Assembly (NCBI RefSeq): GCF_024267675.1
Contig: NZ_JALDYX010000005.1
Location: 1 to 64,000, forward strand
DNA from: Marinobacterium sedimentorum
GTDB taxonomy: Bacteria; Pseudomonadota; Gammaproteobacteria; Pseudomonadales; Balneatricaceae
DNA length: 64,000 nucleotides
Direction of reading: 5' to 3'
The notes under the pieces were generated by a model. That model searched no databases, was not told the DNA's origin, and saw only the letters and a list, made by a program, of their open reading frames with translations. The position numbers and the translations under genes are program-made. This document shows, in pieces, positions 43,886-52,638 of the stretch. How positions within the stretch are numbered: position 1 is the first letter of the stretch; each line of letters opens with the position of its first letter.

Positions 43886-44665
43886 ATGGATCTGCATATT
43901 GCCGGTCGTACCGCCATCGTCTGCGCCGCATCCAAAGGCCTTGGCCGCGCCTGCGCCGAAGCCCTCGCCGCGGAAGGTGTTCATCTGGTGATCAATGCCC
44001 GCACCAGCGAAGTACTGGAACAGACCGCCGCCGATATTCGCAGCCGTTACGGCGTGCAGGTCACGGCCATCGCCGGTGACATTACCACCACCGAAGGCCG
44101 CGATGCCGTGCTGGCCGCCTGCCCCGCGCCGGATATTCTGGTGAACAACGCCGGCGGCCCGCCGCCGGGTGACTTTCGCACCTGGGGCGACGGCGACTGG
44201 CATCAGGCGCTGCAAAACAACATGGTGACTCCGATTCAGCTGATCAAGGCGGTGATCGACGGCATGATCGAGCGCGGCTTCGGCCGTATCGTCAATATCA
44301 CCTCGGGCGCGGTCAAGGCGCCGATTCCGGCGCTTGGGCTCTCAAACGGCGCCCGTACCGGCCTCACCGGCTTTGTCGCCGGCCTGTCGCGTCAGGTGGC
44401 CGAGCACAATGTCACCATCAACAACCTGCTACCAGGCCCGTTTGAAACCGACCGCCTCAATGCCACCCTGGCCGGTGCCGTCAAGGCCAGCGGCCAGTCG
44501 CTGGAACAGGTGCGCCAGGCCCGCAAGGACAATAACCCCAGCAAGCGCTTTGGCAATCCGGAGGAATTCGGCGCCGCCTGTGCTTTTCTGTGCAGCGCCC
44601 AGGCGGGCTTTATCGTCGGCCAGAATATTCTGCTCGATGGTGGTGCCTTTCCGGGCACGCTGTAA
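43886..44665 (+). CDS. SDR-family protein lacking the catalytic Tyr/Lys
   Basis: This 259-residue protein has a Rossmann fold of the short-chain dehydrogenase family: cofactor loop ASKGLGRACAE near residue 15, VNNAGG near 90 and Ser140 in NITSGAV. At the position of the catalytic Tyr (Ser+13) is Ser153, and at the Lys position is Arg157 (LSNGARTGLTGF). The usual YxxxK is thus SxxxR. Similar proteins annotated as 3-oxoacyl-ACP reductases exist, but standard carbonyl reduction is doubtful. It lies 113 bases downstream of the CoA-transferase and may be independent. The substrate is unknown. Confidence 0.85.
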   Translation: MDLHIAGRTAIVCAASKGLGRACAEALAAEGVHLVINARTSEVLEQTAADIRSRYGVQVTAIAGDITTTEGRDAVLAACPAPDILVNNAGGPPPGDFRTWGDGDWHQALQNNMVTPIQLIKAVIDGMIERGFGRIVNITSGAVKAPIPALGLSNGARTGLTGFVAGLSRQVAEHNVTINNLLPGPFETDRLNATLAGAVKASGQSLEQVRQARKDNNPSKRFGNPEEFGAACAFLCSAQAGFIVGQNILLDGGAFPGTL

Positions 44666-44713
44666 CACCATGGGTGACTCTTGGCTAAGTCGCCAGGGGT
44701 CGCCCGCCGCAGG

Positions 44714-45268
44714 TCAAAGCAGCGCAGCACCGAACAGGTGGCCGTGGCTGAGCAGTAGCGCGCCGTAGGCCATCAGGCCGAAGATTACCGCAAGAATGTC
44801 GTAGTACAGCTGCGGTTTGCGCACCGGTATCAGTGTCTTGCGCGCTTTGGTCAGCAGCATGTCGACTAGCGAATAGGCCAGGAAGGGAGCGAACAACAGA
44901 GTCGATGCCAGGTCGCCATTGGCCAGCAGGTGTACTGCGGCCCAGAGCGCCACACCAATCAGCATCGGGTGGCGTACTTTGCGTTTGATGAAGGTCGGCA
45001 GATAGGCCGCGATGATCAGAATCAGTGCCAGGGGCATCAGCGCAACGGCCAGGGGGTGGCCAAATCCCACCGCCGGCCAGAGGATTTTTCCCTCGATCTG
45101 CTGATACCCCTGCAACATCAGGCTTAACCCGGTCAGCGAACCGAGCGAAAAGAGCCCCAGGTAGAACCAACGCCCAAACACCCCGATCAGCTGCTGCCGC
45201 ACACCGGCCAACAGCGGCAGCGCATGCACGCCGAAAAACAACGTCAATCCCAGCACCATTGCGTCCAT
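44714..45268 (-). CDS. NnrU-family integral membrane protein
   Basis: This 184-residue protein has about five to six hydrophobic helices and the NnrU-type segments LGLTLFFGVHALPLL, GRWFYLGLFSLGSLTGL and RHPMLIGVALWAAVHLLANGD, the last typical of NnrU/MtfM relatives. NnrU was first linked to nitric-oxide respiration, but most members stand outside such clusters, as here. I start at ATG 45268 with GGGAG five bases upstream; a GTG two codons earlier is possible. It is convergent with the SDR gene. Confidence 0.78.
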   Translation of the reverse strand: MDAMVLGLTLFFGVHALPLLAGVRQQLIGVFGRWFYLGLFSLGSLTGLSLMLQGYQQIEGKILWPAVGFGHPLAVALMPLALILIIAAYLPTFIKRKVRHPMLIGVALWAAVHLLANGDLASTLLFAPFLAYSLVDMLLTKARKTLIPVRKPQLYYDILAVIFGLMAYGALLLSHGHLFGAALL

Positions 45269-45319
45269 GGACACTCCCGACCTGACTATTACGCCTGTCA
45301 GTGAGTATAGGTGCTGCTA

Positions 45320-45482
45320 GCAGCCTGTCGGACTTAACACTGATCCACTGCGGAAACGCCGATTTTGGCCATTTTTCGTACTCTTTTTCGTTAAATAGAA
45401 CCACTATTCGCCTTAAAAAAGCCCAAAAACTGACTTAAAACGGCCATTCCCTCGCTACGACCGGTCAAGTCCGACAGGCTGC
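45320..45482. mobile_element. 163-bp MITE-like element with terminal inverted repeats
   Basis: The left end GCAGCCTGTCGGACTT is repeated inverted at the right end (AAGTCCGACAGGCTGC), giving 16-base perfect terminal repeats. The interior is AT-richer than the surroundings and codes for nothing. No target-site duplication is clear. It lies between the nnrU-like and OYE genes and looks like a non-autonomous insertion element different from the one at 18310. Confidence 0.7.
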
Positions 45483-45509
45483 CGCTGCCGGCGAAGCCTT
45501 GGCAGGCTG

Positions 45510-46559
45510 TTAGATGGCCGGATAGCTGGTATAACCCTCGGCACCCGAGCCATAAAAGGTGCTGCTGTCCGCTGTATTCAAGGGTGCCTGCTGGCGCAGG
45601 CGCAGCGGCAAATCCGGGTTGGCAATAAAGGGCACGCCAAAAGCCACCGCATCTACCCGGCCATCCTCGATCCAGGCATTGGCGCTCTCGCCGGTAAAAC
45701 GCTCGTTGGCAATAAAAGCGCCGCTGAACAGCGTCTTCAGTGTCGGTACCAGGCTGTCTTCACCTTCTGCCTCGCGGGCGCAGATAAAGGCGATACCCCG
45801 CGCCGACAGTGCCGTGGCAACATGGCCAAACACCGCCGCCGGATCCGAATCGCCCATATCATGGGCATCGCCACGGGGCGACAGATGTACGCCCACCCGG
45901 CCTGCGTCCCAGACGCTGAGCACCGCATCAGTAATCTCCAGCAACAGCCGGACGCGGTTCTCCACCGGGCCGCCGTAGGCATCGGTACGCTTGTTGCTGC
46001 TGTCCTGCAGGAACTGATCGATCAGATAGCCGTTGGCGGCATGGATTTCCACACCATCAAAGCCGGCCGCCTGGGCATTCTCAGCCCCCTGTCGGAAGGC
46101 TTCCACGATATCTGCAATCTCTTCGGTTTCCAGCGCCCGCGGCGTCGTAAAGGGACGCTCGGGCCGTACCAGACTGACATGCCCGGCCGGCGCTATGGCG
46201 CTCGGCGCTACCGGCAAGGCGCCATCCAGATACATGGGGTCAGACACACGCCCCACATGCCATAACTGCAAGACGATCTTGCCGCCTTTGGCGTGCACCG
46301 CGTCTGTGATGCGCCGCCAGCCGCCAATCTGGGCCTGGTTCCAGATCCCTGGCGTATCGGGATAACCCACACCCATGGGGGTCACGGCGGTGGCTTCGGT
46401 AATGATAAGACCTGCGCTGGCACGCTGGCTGTAATACTCCAGCATCAGTTCACCGGGGACCCGGCCCTCTTCTGCCCGGCACCGGGTCAAGGGTGCCATG
46501 ACAACACGGCTGTTTAGTTCGATCGCTCCAATTTTTACCGGATCAAATAATGAGGCCAT
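45510..46559 (-). CDS. Old Yellow Enzyme family alkene reductase (NemA-like)
   Basis: This 349-residue FMN flavoprotein reduces activated C=C bonds or nitro groups with NAD(P)H. The N-terminus LFDPVKIGAIELNSRVVMAP is typical; VEIHAANGYLIDQFLQ has the His/Asn pair that binds the substrate carbonyl, and AYGGPVENRVRLLLE and VDAVAFGVPFIANPDLPLRL complete the barrel. The ATG at 46559 has GGAGA upstream. It follows a small DUF1127-like gene by 70 bases. Tandem TetR-type operators further upstream suggest induction by electrophiles or quinones, as for nemRA in E. coli. Confidence 0.92.
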   Translation of the reverse strand: MASLFDPVKIGAIELNSRVVMAPLTRCRAEEGRVPGELMLEYYSQRASAGLIITEATAVTPMGVGYPDTPGIWNQAQIGGWRRITDAVHAKGGKIVLQLWHVGRVSDPMYLDGALPVAPSAIAPAGHVSLVRPERPFTTPRALETEEIADIVEAFRQGAENAQAAGFDGVEIHAANGYLIDQFLQDSSNKRTDAYGGPVENRVRLLLEITDAVLSVWDAGRVGVHLSPRGDAHDMGDSDPAAVFGHVATALSARGIAFICAREAEGEDSLVPTLKTLFSGAFIANERFTGESANAWIEDGRVDAVAFGVPFIANPDLPLRLRQQAPLNTADSSTFYGSGAEGYTSYPAI

Positions 46560-46629
46560 AACAGGAAATCTCCATGAAATTTAACTAACTGCACGTTCGC
46601 GGCGGCGGGTTAAAGCGGGTTAATCTGGC

Positions 46630-46812
46630 TCAGCAGGCCTGGCGCCAGAGATCCTGAGCCTTGGCAGCACGATCAGTACGACTGACCGGATAATGAATAC
46701 GCATGGGGTCTGCACCTATATCACGCAGCGTATGACGATCAATGGACACCGCTGCAGCGCAGCCCTGGTGCAGGGTGCGGAAAAGTTTCTGAATGCCGGG
46801 GATGAGTTTCAT
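46630..46812 (-). CDS. Small DUF1127-like protein
   Basis: The 60-residue product has the pattern SIDRHTLRDIGADPMRIHYP, close to the DUF1127 motif LxxLDDRTLRDIGL. The N-terminus is a short amphipathic helix (KLIPGIQKLFRTLHQG) and the end is basic (RAAKAQDLWRQAC). A strong GGAGG lies eight bases before ATG 46812. DUF1127 proteins are small Arg-rich regulators, often RNA-binding or stress-linked. Here it precedes the OYE gene and shares the TetR-type operators, so it is probably co-induced. Confidence 0.75.
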   Translation of the reverse strand: MKLIPGIQKLFRTLHQGCAAAVSIDRHTLRDIGADPMRIHYPVSRTDRAAKAQDLWRQAC

Positions 46813-46924
46813 GGGTCTTGCCTCCGCTATACGTGTTAGGTGACCTTTGTTCGCTGGAGCCCTCGCGGGCCAGTGCTGGTCATACTGTCGCCCGGCCGGT
46901 GTATCTGTGCCGGCCAAACCGAAA

Positions 46925-46972
46925 CAAACCGGTCGGTATGTTGAAAGGAATTTAACCATACCGGTTGGTATG
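46925..46972. promoter_or_regulatory. Tandem TetR-type operators upstream of DUF1127/OYE
   Basis: CATACC-GGTT-GGTATG (46957-46972) is a perfect inverted repeat with a four-base spacer. CAAACC-GGTC-GGTATG (46925-46940) is a near copy, 32 bases away, about three helical turns. The six-N4-six design is that of the E. coli NemR box (TAGACC-N4-GGTCTA). No TetR gene is adjacent, so the regulator must be encoded elsewhere. Confidence 0.75.
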
Positions 46973-46999
46973 TGGTCAATACCAGGGGACATAAAACGC

Positions 47000-47314
47000 A
47001 TGGCCAGGTTGAAACACCACCGCGGCGCCTGCACCTTGCACTCAAAACTCAGCGCAGCACCGAGACAAAAGGAGCAAGACAAAAAAACGGCCTTGCCCCG
47101 CAAAGGGAAGGACCGTAAAAGTGTCACAGGAGCATCCGCACTGGTGGACGGCATCATCGACCTGGTGATCTCTCACCCCCGCGAACGCCTGGCCATTGCG
47201 GCCGTGCAGGCCATCATCGATGCGCTGAAGGGTCGATCTTCTGGAGGCGCTCGCAACGAACAAGCGGCACAGCATCTGCTGCCGTTTGATATCCATATCG
47301 CCGAAAGTGTGTGA
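47000..47314 (+). CDS. Hypothetical basic protein, divergent from the OYE operon
   Basis: The frame encodes 104 residues from ATG 47000 with AGGGGA about ten bases upstream. I do not recognise it. The N-terminal half is Lys/Arg-rich (QKEQDKKTALPRKGKDRK) and the second half contains a plausible helix pair (LVDGIIDLVISHPRERLAIA then AVQAIIDALKG). A TetR-type regulator would be expected here, but there is no helix-turn-helix pattern. It may be a real small gene or a chance frame. Confidence 0.35.
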   Translation: MARLKHHRGACTLHSKLSAAPRQKEQDKKTALPRKGKDRKSVTGASALVDGIIDLVISHPRERLAIAAVQAIIDALKGRSSGGARNEQAAQHLLPFDIHIAESV

Positions 47315-48066
47315 AGGCGCCAGACGCTAACCGGCTTAAGGGGCTCCCGCGACAAGCTATACAGCTGCGGCCAAGGTACTGCTGTGGGCCACATTACCCG
47401 GTGGTCATCATATTTTAATTTTCCAGCGCTTCCGCTGCCCTTTATCTCAGCCCCCCGGTCTGTCTTTCGTCATAAATCGGCCCGACCCAAGAATACCTGT
47501 CTCCATTTAGATACATACATAGAATTCATCCTGTCCTTTAGACGCCTGCGCGATGAGAGATAATCTAAAAATGGAAAATTCAGACATTTTCCTTCGCACC
47601 CAAAACTACAACAGATGCCGATATCTCGCTCACTCTTAGCCCTGAAATTAATGATGTCCAGACCGAAAGGTACGTTTAGAGCTGTACATGACCGGATATA
47701 AAACTCATCTAAACCACTAGAGCGTCATTCACAAGCCTGATTGATATAAATATTTTTATTACTACAAAACAACAAGTTAAAATCAATCCGTGGTCATACC
47801 CAGCTATCACATCCTCCAGAAACCGAATATTTTCCATGAATTTATCTAATTTTAATTCAGCATCACACACTGCATTCAATAATCACAAAACCCATTTAAA
47901 ACAGCCGTTTAAATCATTATCAGCACAAGTTGCTTTACCTATAGATGATTTTTATTGAACTTTTACAATCAAGCGGAGCCTGTTCCCGCCAAAGGTCGTT
48001 TTAGCCCTATATTTTGCAACTATACTTGCCCCATTGTTCAAATGAACCAAGGTCTCGGAGGCAGGG
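47315..48066. other. AT-rich gene-free region upstream of the cytochrome cluster
   Basis: This 752-base stretch is clearly richer in A and T than the rest of the window (for example 47720-47960) and contains no open frame of note on either strand. TATACT at 48021-48026 could be the -10 box of the cytochrome operon. GTTCA-AA-TGAAC at 48036-48047 is a short inverted repeat just after it and could be an operator. The base composition suggests imported or relaxed sequence. Confidence 0.5.
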
Positions 48067-48228
48067 ATGCATCCCGCTAGTCAGCCCATATTCTGCAATT
48101 TATTCAAATACCTGTGCGCCGGTTTAGCACCGGCCAGGGCATCCCCTGCCCCGCTTGCACCGAATAGGCCCCGTCGCCGTGCGATCTGCCCTTGTGCTGC
48201 ATTACCCGTATCAACACGGAGTTTCTAA
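48067..48228 (+). CDS. Possible 53-residue upstream ORF before the cytochrome gene
   Basis: ATG 48067 follows GGAGG at a five-base spacing. The frame of 53 codons ends in TAA one base before the cytochrome ATG (TAACATG). The product is Cys/Pro/Arg-rich (four Cys; PNRPRRRAICPC in the middle) and not recognisable. The abutting stop and start, plus the strong ribosome-binding site, suggest a translated leader coupled to the downstream gene. A chance frame remains possible. Confidence 0.4.
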   Translation: MHPASQPIFCNLFKYLCAGLAPARASPAPLAPNRPRRRAICPCAALPVSTRSF

Positions 48229-48229
48229 C

Positions 48230-50734
48230 ATGAAGTTGATCAAAACACCCTTTGTTTTTGGCCTGCTGGCGCTGCTGGTATCGTCTTGTTCAACCCAGCA
48301 AACCCTCTGTGGCGAAGGCGCCGGCAAGGTGCGGGATGAAGCACTCTGTGCCGGCCGCCCGGCCAGTTCCCTGCAGGGCTCGGCAGAAGACTACTACGCC
48401 GACATGGATTACGGCATCAGCAAGGATCCGGTGGAAGTCGCCCGGCGGCTCGATCCCTATGTACCCGGTATTTCCCCTGAAGAAGCGCAGCAGGCCATAG
48501 TGCGCGGGCGCAACAACTGGGTGGTCTGGACCGCAGGCAACGATGCTCTCTGGGACGAGATATCCCGTATCAGCGTCGGCAATCTGGATTTTCTCAAAAC
48601 CGTATCCAACCACCCCAGCCTGAAGTTCAGCCGCGATAACCGCTGGCAGTATCTGGGTGTGGTGAACGAACCCTGCTACATCAAGGGCGACGCACCACGC
48701 CAGGATCGCTACGGCCTCTGGCTCGATCGGCGCGACCCATCCTGCGGACCCGATCCCTTTGAAAACGAAGACAAGTACCCCGGCGTCAAGATTGGTGCCC
48801 GCGGCGACAACATCCCCGCCGGCTCCTACTATGGCTATGGCACCGGTATTGTCGGCCTGCGCCTGTTCCCCAACCCCGACTTTGACGCCCAGGCCGAGGC
48901 CAAGTGGGATCCGGAACGCTACTACAACGACCGCAGCTACTACGCCAGCAAGGATCTGGTGAAACCCTATCGCGTCGGCATGTCCTGCGGCTTCTGCCAC
49001 GTAGGCCCCAACCCCTCCAACCCACCGGCTGACCCGGAACATCCGAAATGGGAGAACCTTAACTCCAACCCAGGCGCGCAGTATTTCTGGGTCGATCGCA
49101 TCTTCATGTGGGATGCGGACCCCAGCAGCTTTGCCTATCAGCTGTTCCACACCTCACGCCCCGGTGCTCTGGATACCTCGCTGATTTCATCGGACTACAT
49201 CAACAACCCGCGCACCATGAACGCCATCTACAACTTGGGCGCGCGCATGGATGTGGCCAGCCGCTACGGCCATGAAAAGCTCGCCGGCGGCGGACTCAAC
49301 AATCGCCAGTTCAACGATCTGGCAGTGGTGCCACCGTCCAGCCCGCTGCAACAGTTTTACCAGGCGCCGGATCAGGTGCTGACACCCCGCGTCCTGAAGG
49401 ACGGCGCCGACTCGGTAGGGGCGCTGGGCGCCCTGAACCGGGTCTATATCAATATCGGCCTGTTCAGCGAGGAATGGCTGCAGCACTTCCGAGCCCTGCT
49501 CGGCGGCAAGAAAATAACCCCGTTCGAAATCGAAGTGGCCCGCAAGAACTCAAGCTACTGGAACGCCAATGAAGCCCAGACGCCGGATGTGGCGCTGTTC
49601 TTCCTAGCCTCGGCCCGGCCCGACTATCTGGCCAATGCCCCCGGTGGCGCGGACCATATGAGCAAGGATGCGAATCAGCTGGATCGGGGCAAAACCGTGT
49701 TTGCCGATACCTGCGCGCGCTGTCACTCCAGCAAACTGCCGGAGAAAACCTCCGAGTTCTTCCCCGACAAGGGCTGTGTCAGCAGCAACTACCTGCAGTG
49801 CTGGAGCCGCTACTGGACCTGGACCCAGAGCAGCGAGTTCAAGTCGATGATGCGCCCCATCGTGCAGTCCGACGACTTCCTGGACAACAACTTCCTGTCC
49901 AGCGAAATGCGGGTACCGGTCACGCAGCTTGAGACCAACGCCTGCAGCCCGCTGGCCACCAACGGCCTGGGGGGCAATATCTGGGACAACTTCACCTCCG
50001 AGTCCTACAAGGGCCTGCCCGCCGTCGGCACCCTGCGGGTACAGCACCCCTACAGCGGCGAGGTGCGCGACTATGTGATGCCAGACGGTGGTCGCGGCTA
50101 TACCCGTCCCGCCTCCCTGGTCAGTGCCTGGTCCAGTGCGCCCTTCCTGCTTAACAACAGCCTGGGCAAGTTCAAGTGGACAGGATCGGTAGATGATCGC
50201 ATGGCCTCCTTTGACGATGCCATCGAGAAGCTGCTGTGGCCGGAAAAACGTGAGGGCGACTTCAGCGTTGTCACCCGCTCCGGCAAGACACACCCCGGGA
50301 TGATCGACAGAACGCCGGTCTCCAGTTATCTGCGGGTGGACACCGGCTACCTGCCGGACTTCCTGCAAACCCTGCAGGGCCCGCTGAGCCGCAGGCTGCC
50401 CTGGCTGTTTGGTGAATCTGGCGTGGAGATCGGGCCGATTCCGGCCGGCACGCCGATCAACCTGCTGTCCAATATCGACATGGAGCAGCGCGGCAAGGTG
50501 CTCAAGGTTCTGCTCAAGGCCAAGAAGGACCTCAAGGCACTGCCGGAAAACGCCACCGACGAAGATGCGCGCCGCGTCTTTGCCAACCTGGTTGATCCGC
50601 TGCTGGACGTCAGCAAGTGCCCTGATTACGTCGTCAACAAGGGCCACTACTTCGGCACCGACTACCTGGTGGATGAACAGGGCCTCGATGACAGCGACAA
50701 ACAGGCACTGATCGCCTTTTTGAAAACCTTCTGA
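48230..50734 (+). CDS. Large diheme cytochrome c lipoprotein of unknown function
   Basis: The 834-residue protein begins with a lipoprotein signal (LLALLVSSC, lipid Cys about residue 20), so it is anchored to a membrane facing the periplasm or outside. Two haem-binding motifs are present: CGFCH (Cys253-His257) and CARCH (Cys495-His499). The late segment GGRGYTRPASLVSAWSSAPF and NNSLGKFKWTGSVDDRM resembles the C-terminal domain of diheme peroxidase-like proteins, including rubber oxygenases of the RoxA type, but I cannot confirm that relation. GGAG lies upstream of ATG 48230. It precedes a GMC oxidoreductase by 17 bases, so the pair probably forms an oxidation system. Confidence 0.8.
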   Translation: MKLIKTPFVFGLLALLVSSCSTQQTLCGEGAGKVRDEALCAGRPASSLQGSAEDYYADMDYGISKDPVEVARRLDPYVPGISPEEAQQAIVRGRNNWVVWTAGNDALWDEISRISVGNLDFLKTVSNHPSLKFSRDNRWQYLGVVNEPCYIKGDAPRQDRYGLWLDRRDPSCGPDPFENEDKYPGVKIGARGDNIPAGSYYGYGTGIVGLRLFPNPDFDAQAEAKWDPERYYNDRSYYASKDLVKPYRVGMSCGFCHVGPNPSNPPADPEHPKWENLNSNPGAQYFWVDRIFMWDADPSSFAYQLFHTSRPGALDTSLISSDYINNPRTMNAIYNLGARMDVASRYGHEKLAGGGLNNRQFNDLAVVPPSSPLQQFYQAPDQVLTPRVLKDGADSVGALGALNRVYINIGLFSEEWLQHFRALLGGKKITPFEIEVARKNSSYWNANEAQTPDVALFFLASARPDYLANAPGGADHMSKDANQLDRGKTVFADTCARCHSSKLPEKTSEFFPDKGCVSSNYLQCWSRYWTWTQSSEFKSMMRPIVQSDDFLDNNFLSSEMRVPVTQLETNACSPLATNGLGGNIWDNFTSESYKGLPAVGTLRVQHPYSGEVRDYVMPDGGRGYTRPASLVSAWSSAPFLLNNSLGKFKWTGSVDDRMASFDDAIEKLLWPEKREGDFSVVTRSGKTHPGMIDRTPVSSYLRVDTGYLPDFLQTLQGPLSRRLPWLFGESGVEIGPIPAGTPINLLSNIDMEQRGKVLKVLLKAKKDLKALPENATDEDARRVFANLVDPLLDVSKCPDYVVNKGHYFGTDYLVDEQGLDDSDKQALIAFLKTF

Positions 50735-50751
50735 CCCCGGAGAGGCGAACC

Positions 50752-52617
50752 ATGAGTACTGAATATGACTATATAGTGGTGGGGTCCGGTGCCGGCGGCG
50801 GCACCGTGGCCGCCCGACTGGCAGAGAATGGTTGCAAGGTTCTGGTTTTAGAAGCCGGTGGCGATCCCAGAAACCTGCAGGGCGGCGATGCCCTGACCGA
50901 CAGCAACCGCCTGCCGGAGGACTACGACGTGCCGGTATTTCACGCCATTGCCAGTGAAAACCGCGCCATGAAATGGGACTACTTCGTGCGTCACTATGGC
51001 GACGACACCCAGCAGAAGAAGGACCCCAAATACACCGCCAACTACGAAGGCGAAGATGTCGATGGCGTGCTTTACCCCCGCGCCGGTTGCCTGGGCGGCT
51101 GCACCACCCACAACGCCATGATCACCGTCTGCCCCCACAACGACGACTGGGAACATATAGGCCGCCTCACCGGCGACGCCTCATGGAACGCCCGCACGAT
51201 GCGAGGCTATTTCCAGAAACTCGAAAACTGCCATCACCGCCCCGATCAACGTCTGTTCAGCCCCCTGTCGAACCCCAGCAAGCACGGCTGGAAAGGCTGG
51301 CTGCACACCGAGAAAGCCATACCCAAAAGCGCCCTGGGGGACGGCGATCTGGTGAAAACGCTGGTCAGCTCGGTGGAAACGGCGCTCTCGAAGCTGGGCG
51401 AGCCGCACCAGCAGGGTGAATGGCTGCGCCAGGGCAGCGGCGATCCCAACGACTGGCGCCTGGTGAAGGACAATGCCACCGGGCTGCGTTACCCGCCCCT
51501 GGCGACCAAGAACCACCAGCGCATGGGGTCACGCGAACGTCTGCTGGATGTGCAGCGGGCCCATCCCGACAACCTGCACATCGAGCTGGATGCGCTGGTG
51601 ACCCGTGTCCTGTTCGATGACAACAACCGCGCCACCGGCGTCGAATACCTCAAGGGCGCCCGCCTCTACCGGGCCCACTGCCAGCCCCACGGCGAGAGCA
51701 CCGACAAGCGCCAGGCCCATGCCAGCAAGGAGGTCATCCTGGCCGGTGGCGCCTTCAATACACCGCAACTGCTGATGCTGTCCGGCATAGGCCCGAAGGA
51801 CGAGCTGGAGAAACACGGCATAGAGGTACGGCACAACCTGCCGGGCGTCGGCCAGAACCTGCAGGACCGCTACGAAGTGGGTGTGGTCAATCGCATGAAC
51901 TTCGATCACTGGGAAGTGCTCAAGGGCGCCAAGTATGCCAAGGGCGACCCCCAGTACAAGGAATGGGACGAGAAACGCTCGGGTGTCTACACCAGCAATG
52001 GTGCCGTGCTGGCGGTGATCAAACGTTCCATGCCCCAGCGCCCGCTGCCGGATCTGTTCTGCTTCGCCCTGCTCGGCCTGTTCAAGGGCTATTTCCCCAC
52101 CTACTCCAGGCTGCTGGCCGAACATCTTAACTACCTGACCTGGGCCATTCTCAAGGCCCATACCAACAATACCGCAGGTTCAGTGACACTGCGTTCCAGT
52201 GACCCCAGAGACAAGCCCCATATCAATTTTCGTTACTTCGACGAGGGCAACGACGCCAGTGGCGAAGATCTGGAATCCGTGGTCCAGGGCGTCAAGTTCA
52301 TCCGCTGCCTCACCCAGCCTCTGAAAGACAAGGGGCTGATCGCCGCGGAGGAAATGCCCGGCGACAGTGTGCAAACCGATGAGGAGATACGCGACTTTAT
52401 CCGCAACCAGGCCTGGGGCCACCACGCCTCATGCACCTGCCCGATTGGCGCCGACGACGATCCCATGGCCGTGCTGGATAGCCAGTTTCGCGTACGGGGT
52501 GTAACTGGCCTGCGGGTGGTCGATGCATCGGTGTTTCCGCGCATTCCCGGCTTTTTCATCGTCACCGCGATCTACACCGCGGCGGAGAAGGCCGCCGATG
52601 TGATTTTAGGTCGTTAA
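50752..52617 (+). CDS. GMC-family FAD oxidoreductase
   Basis: This 621-residue flavoprotein probably oxidises an alcohol. The FAD Rossmann motif is [18 protein letters not shown] at the N-terminus, [12 protein letters not shown] is near residue 115 (GMC signature 1 region), and [16 protein letters not shown] near 330 is GMC signature 2. The active-site His lies in [12 protein letters not shown] and the closing FAD motif is [13 protein letters not shown]. There is no signal peptide, so it is predicted to be cytosolic, while the adjacent cytochrome is exported. Electron transfer between the two is therefore not straightforward. It sits between the cytochrome and patatin genes with short gaps. 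Confidence 0.9.
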   Translation: MSTEYDYIVVGSGAGGGTVAARLAENGCKVLVLEAGGDPRNLQGGDALTDSNRLPEDYDVPVFHAIASENRAMKWDYFVRHYGDDTQQKKDPKYTANYEGEDVDGVLYPRAGCLGGCTTHNAMITVCPHNDDWEHIGRLTGDASWNARTMRGYFQKLENCHHRPDQRLFSPLSNPSKHGWKGWLHTEKAIPKSALGDGDLVKTLVSSVETALSKLGEPHQQGEWLRQGSGDPNDWRLVKDNATGLRYPPLATKNHQRMGSRERLLDVQRAHPDNLHIELDALVTRVLFDDNNRATGVEYLKGARLYRAHCQPHGESTDKRQAHASKEVILAGGAFNTPQLLMLSGIGPKDELEKHGIEVRHNLPGVGQNLQDRYEVGVVNRMNFDHWEVLKGAKYAKGDPQYKEWDEKRSGVYTSNGAVLAVIKRSMPQRPLPDLFCFALLGLFKGYFPTYSRLLAEHLNYLTWAILKAHTNNTAGSVTLRSSDPRDKPHINFRYFDEGNDASGEDLESVVQGVKFIRCLTQPLKDKGLIAAEEMPGDSVQTDEEIRDFIRNQAWGHHASCTCPIGADDDPMAVLDSQFRVRGVTGLRVVDASVFPRIPGFFIVTAIYTAAEKAADVILGR

Positions 52618-52638
52618 CGCCAGCGGGGACGCCTCTAG

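Noticed and set aside
47000-47314. NemR-type TetR regulator divergent from the OYE operon
   Set aside because: The frame begins MAR like many TetR proteins, but no helix-turn-helix or TetR domain follows; it is listed only as a low-confidence hypothetical.
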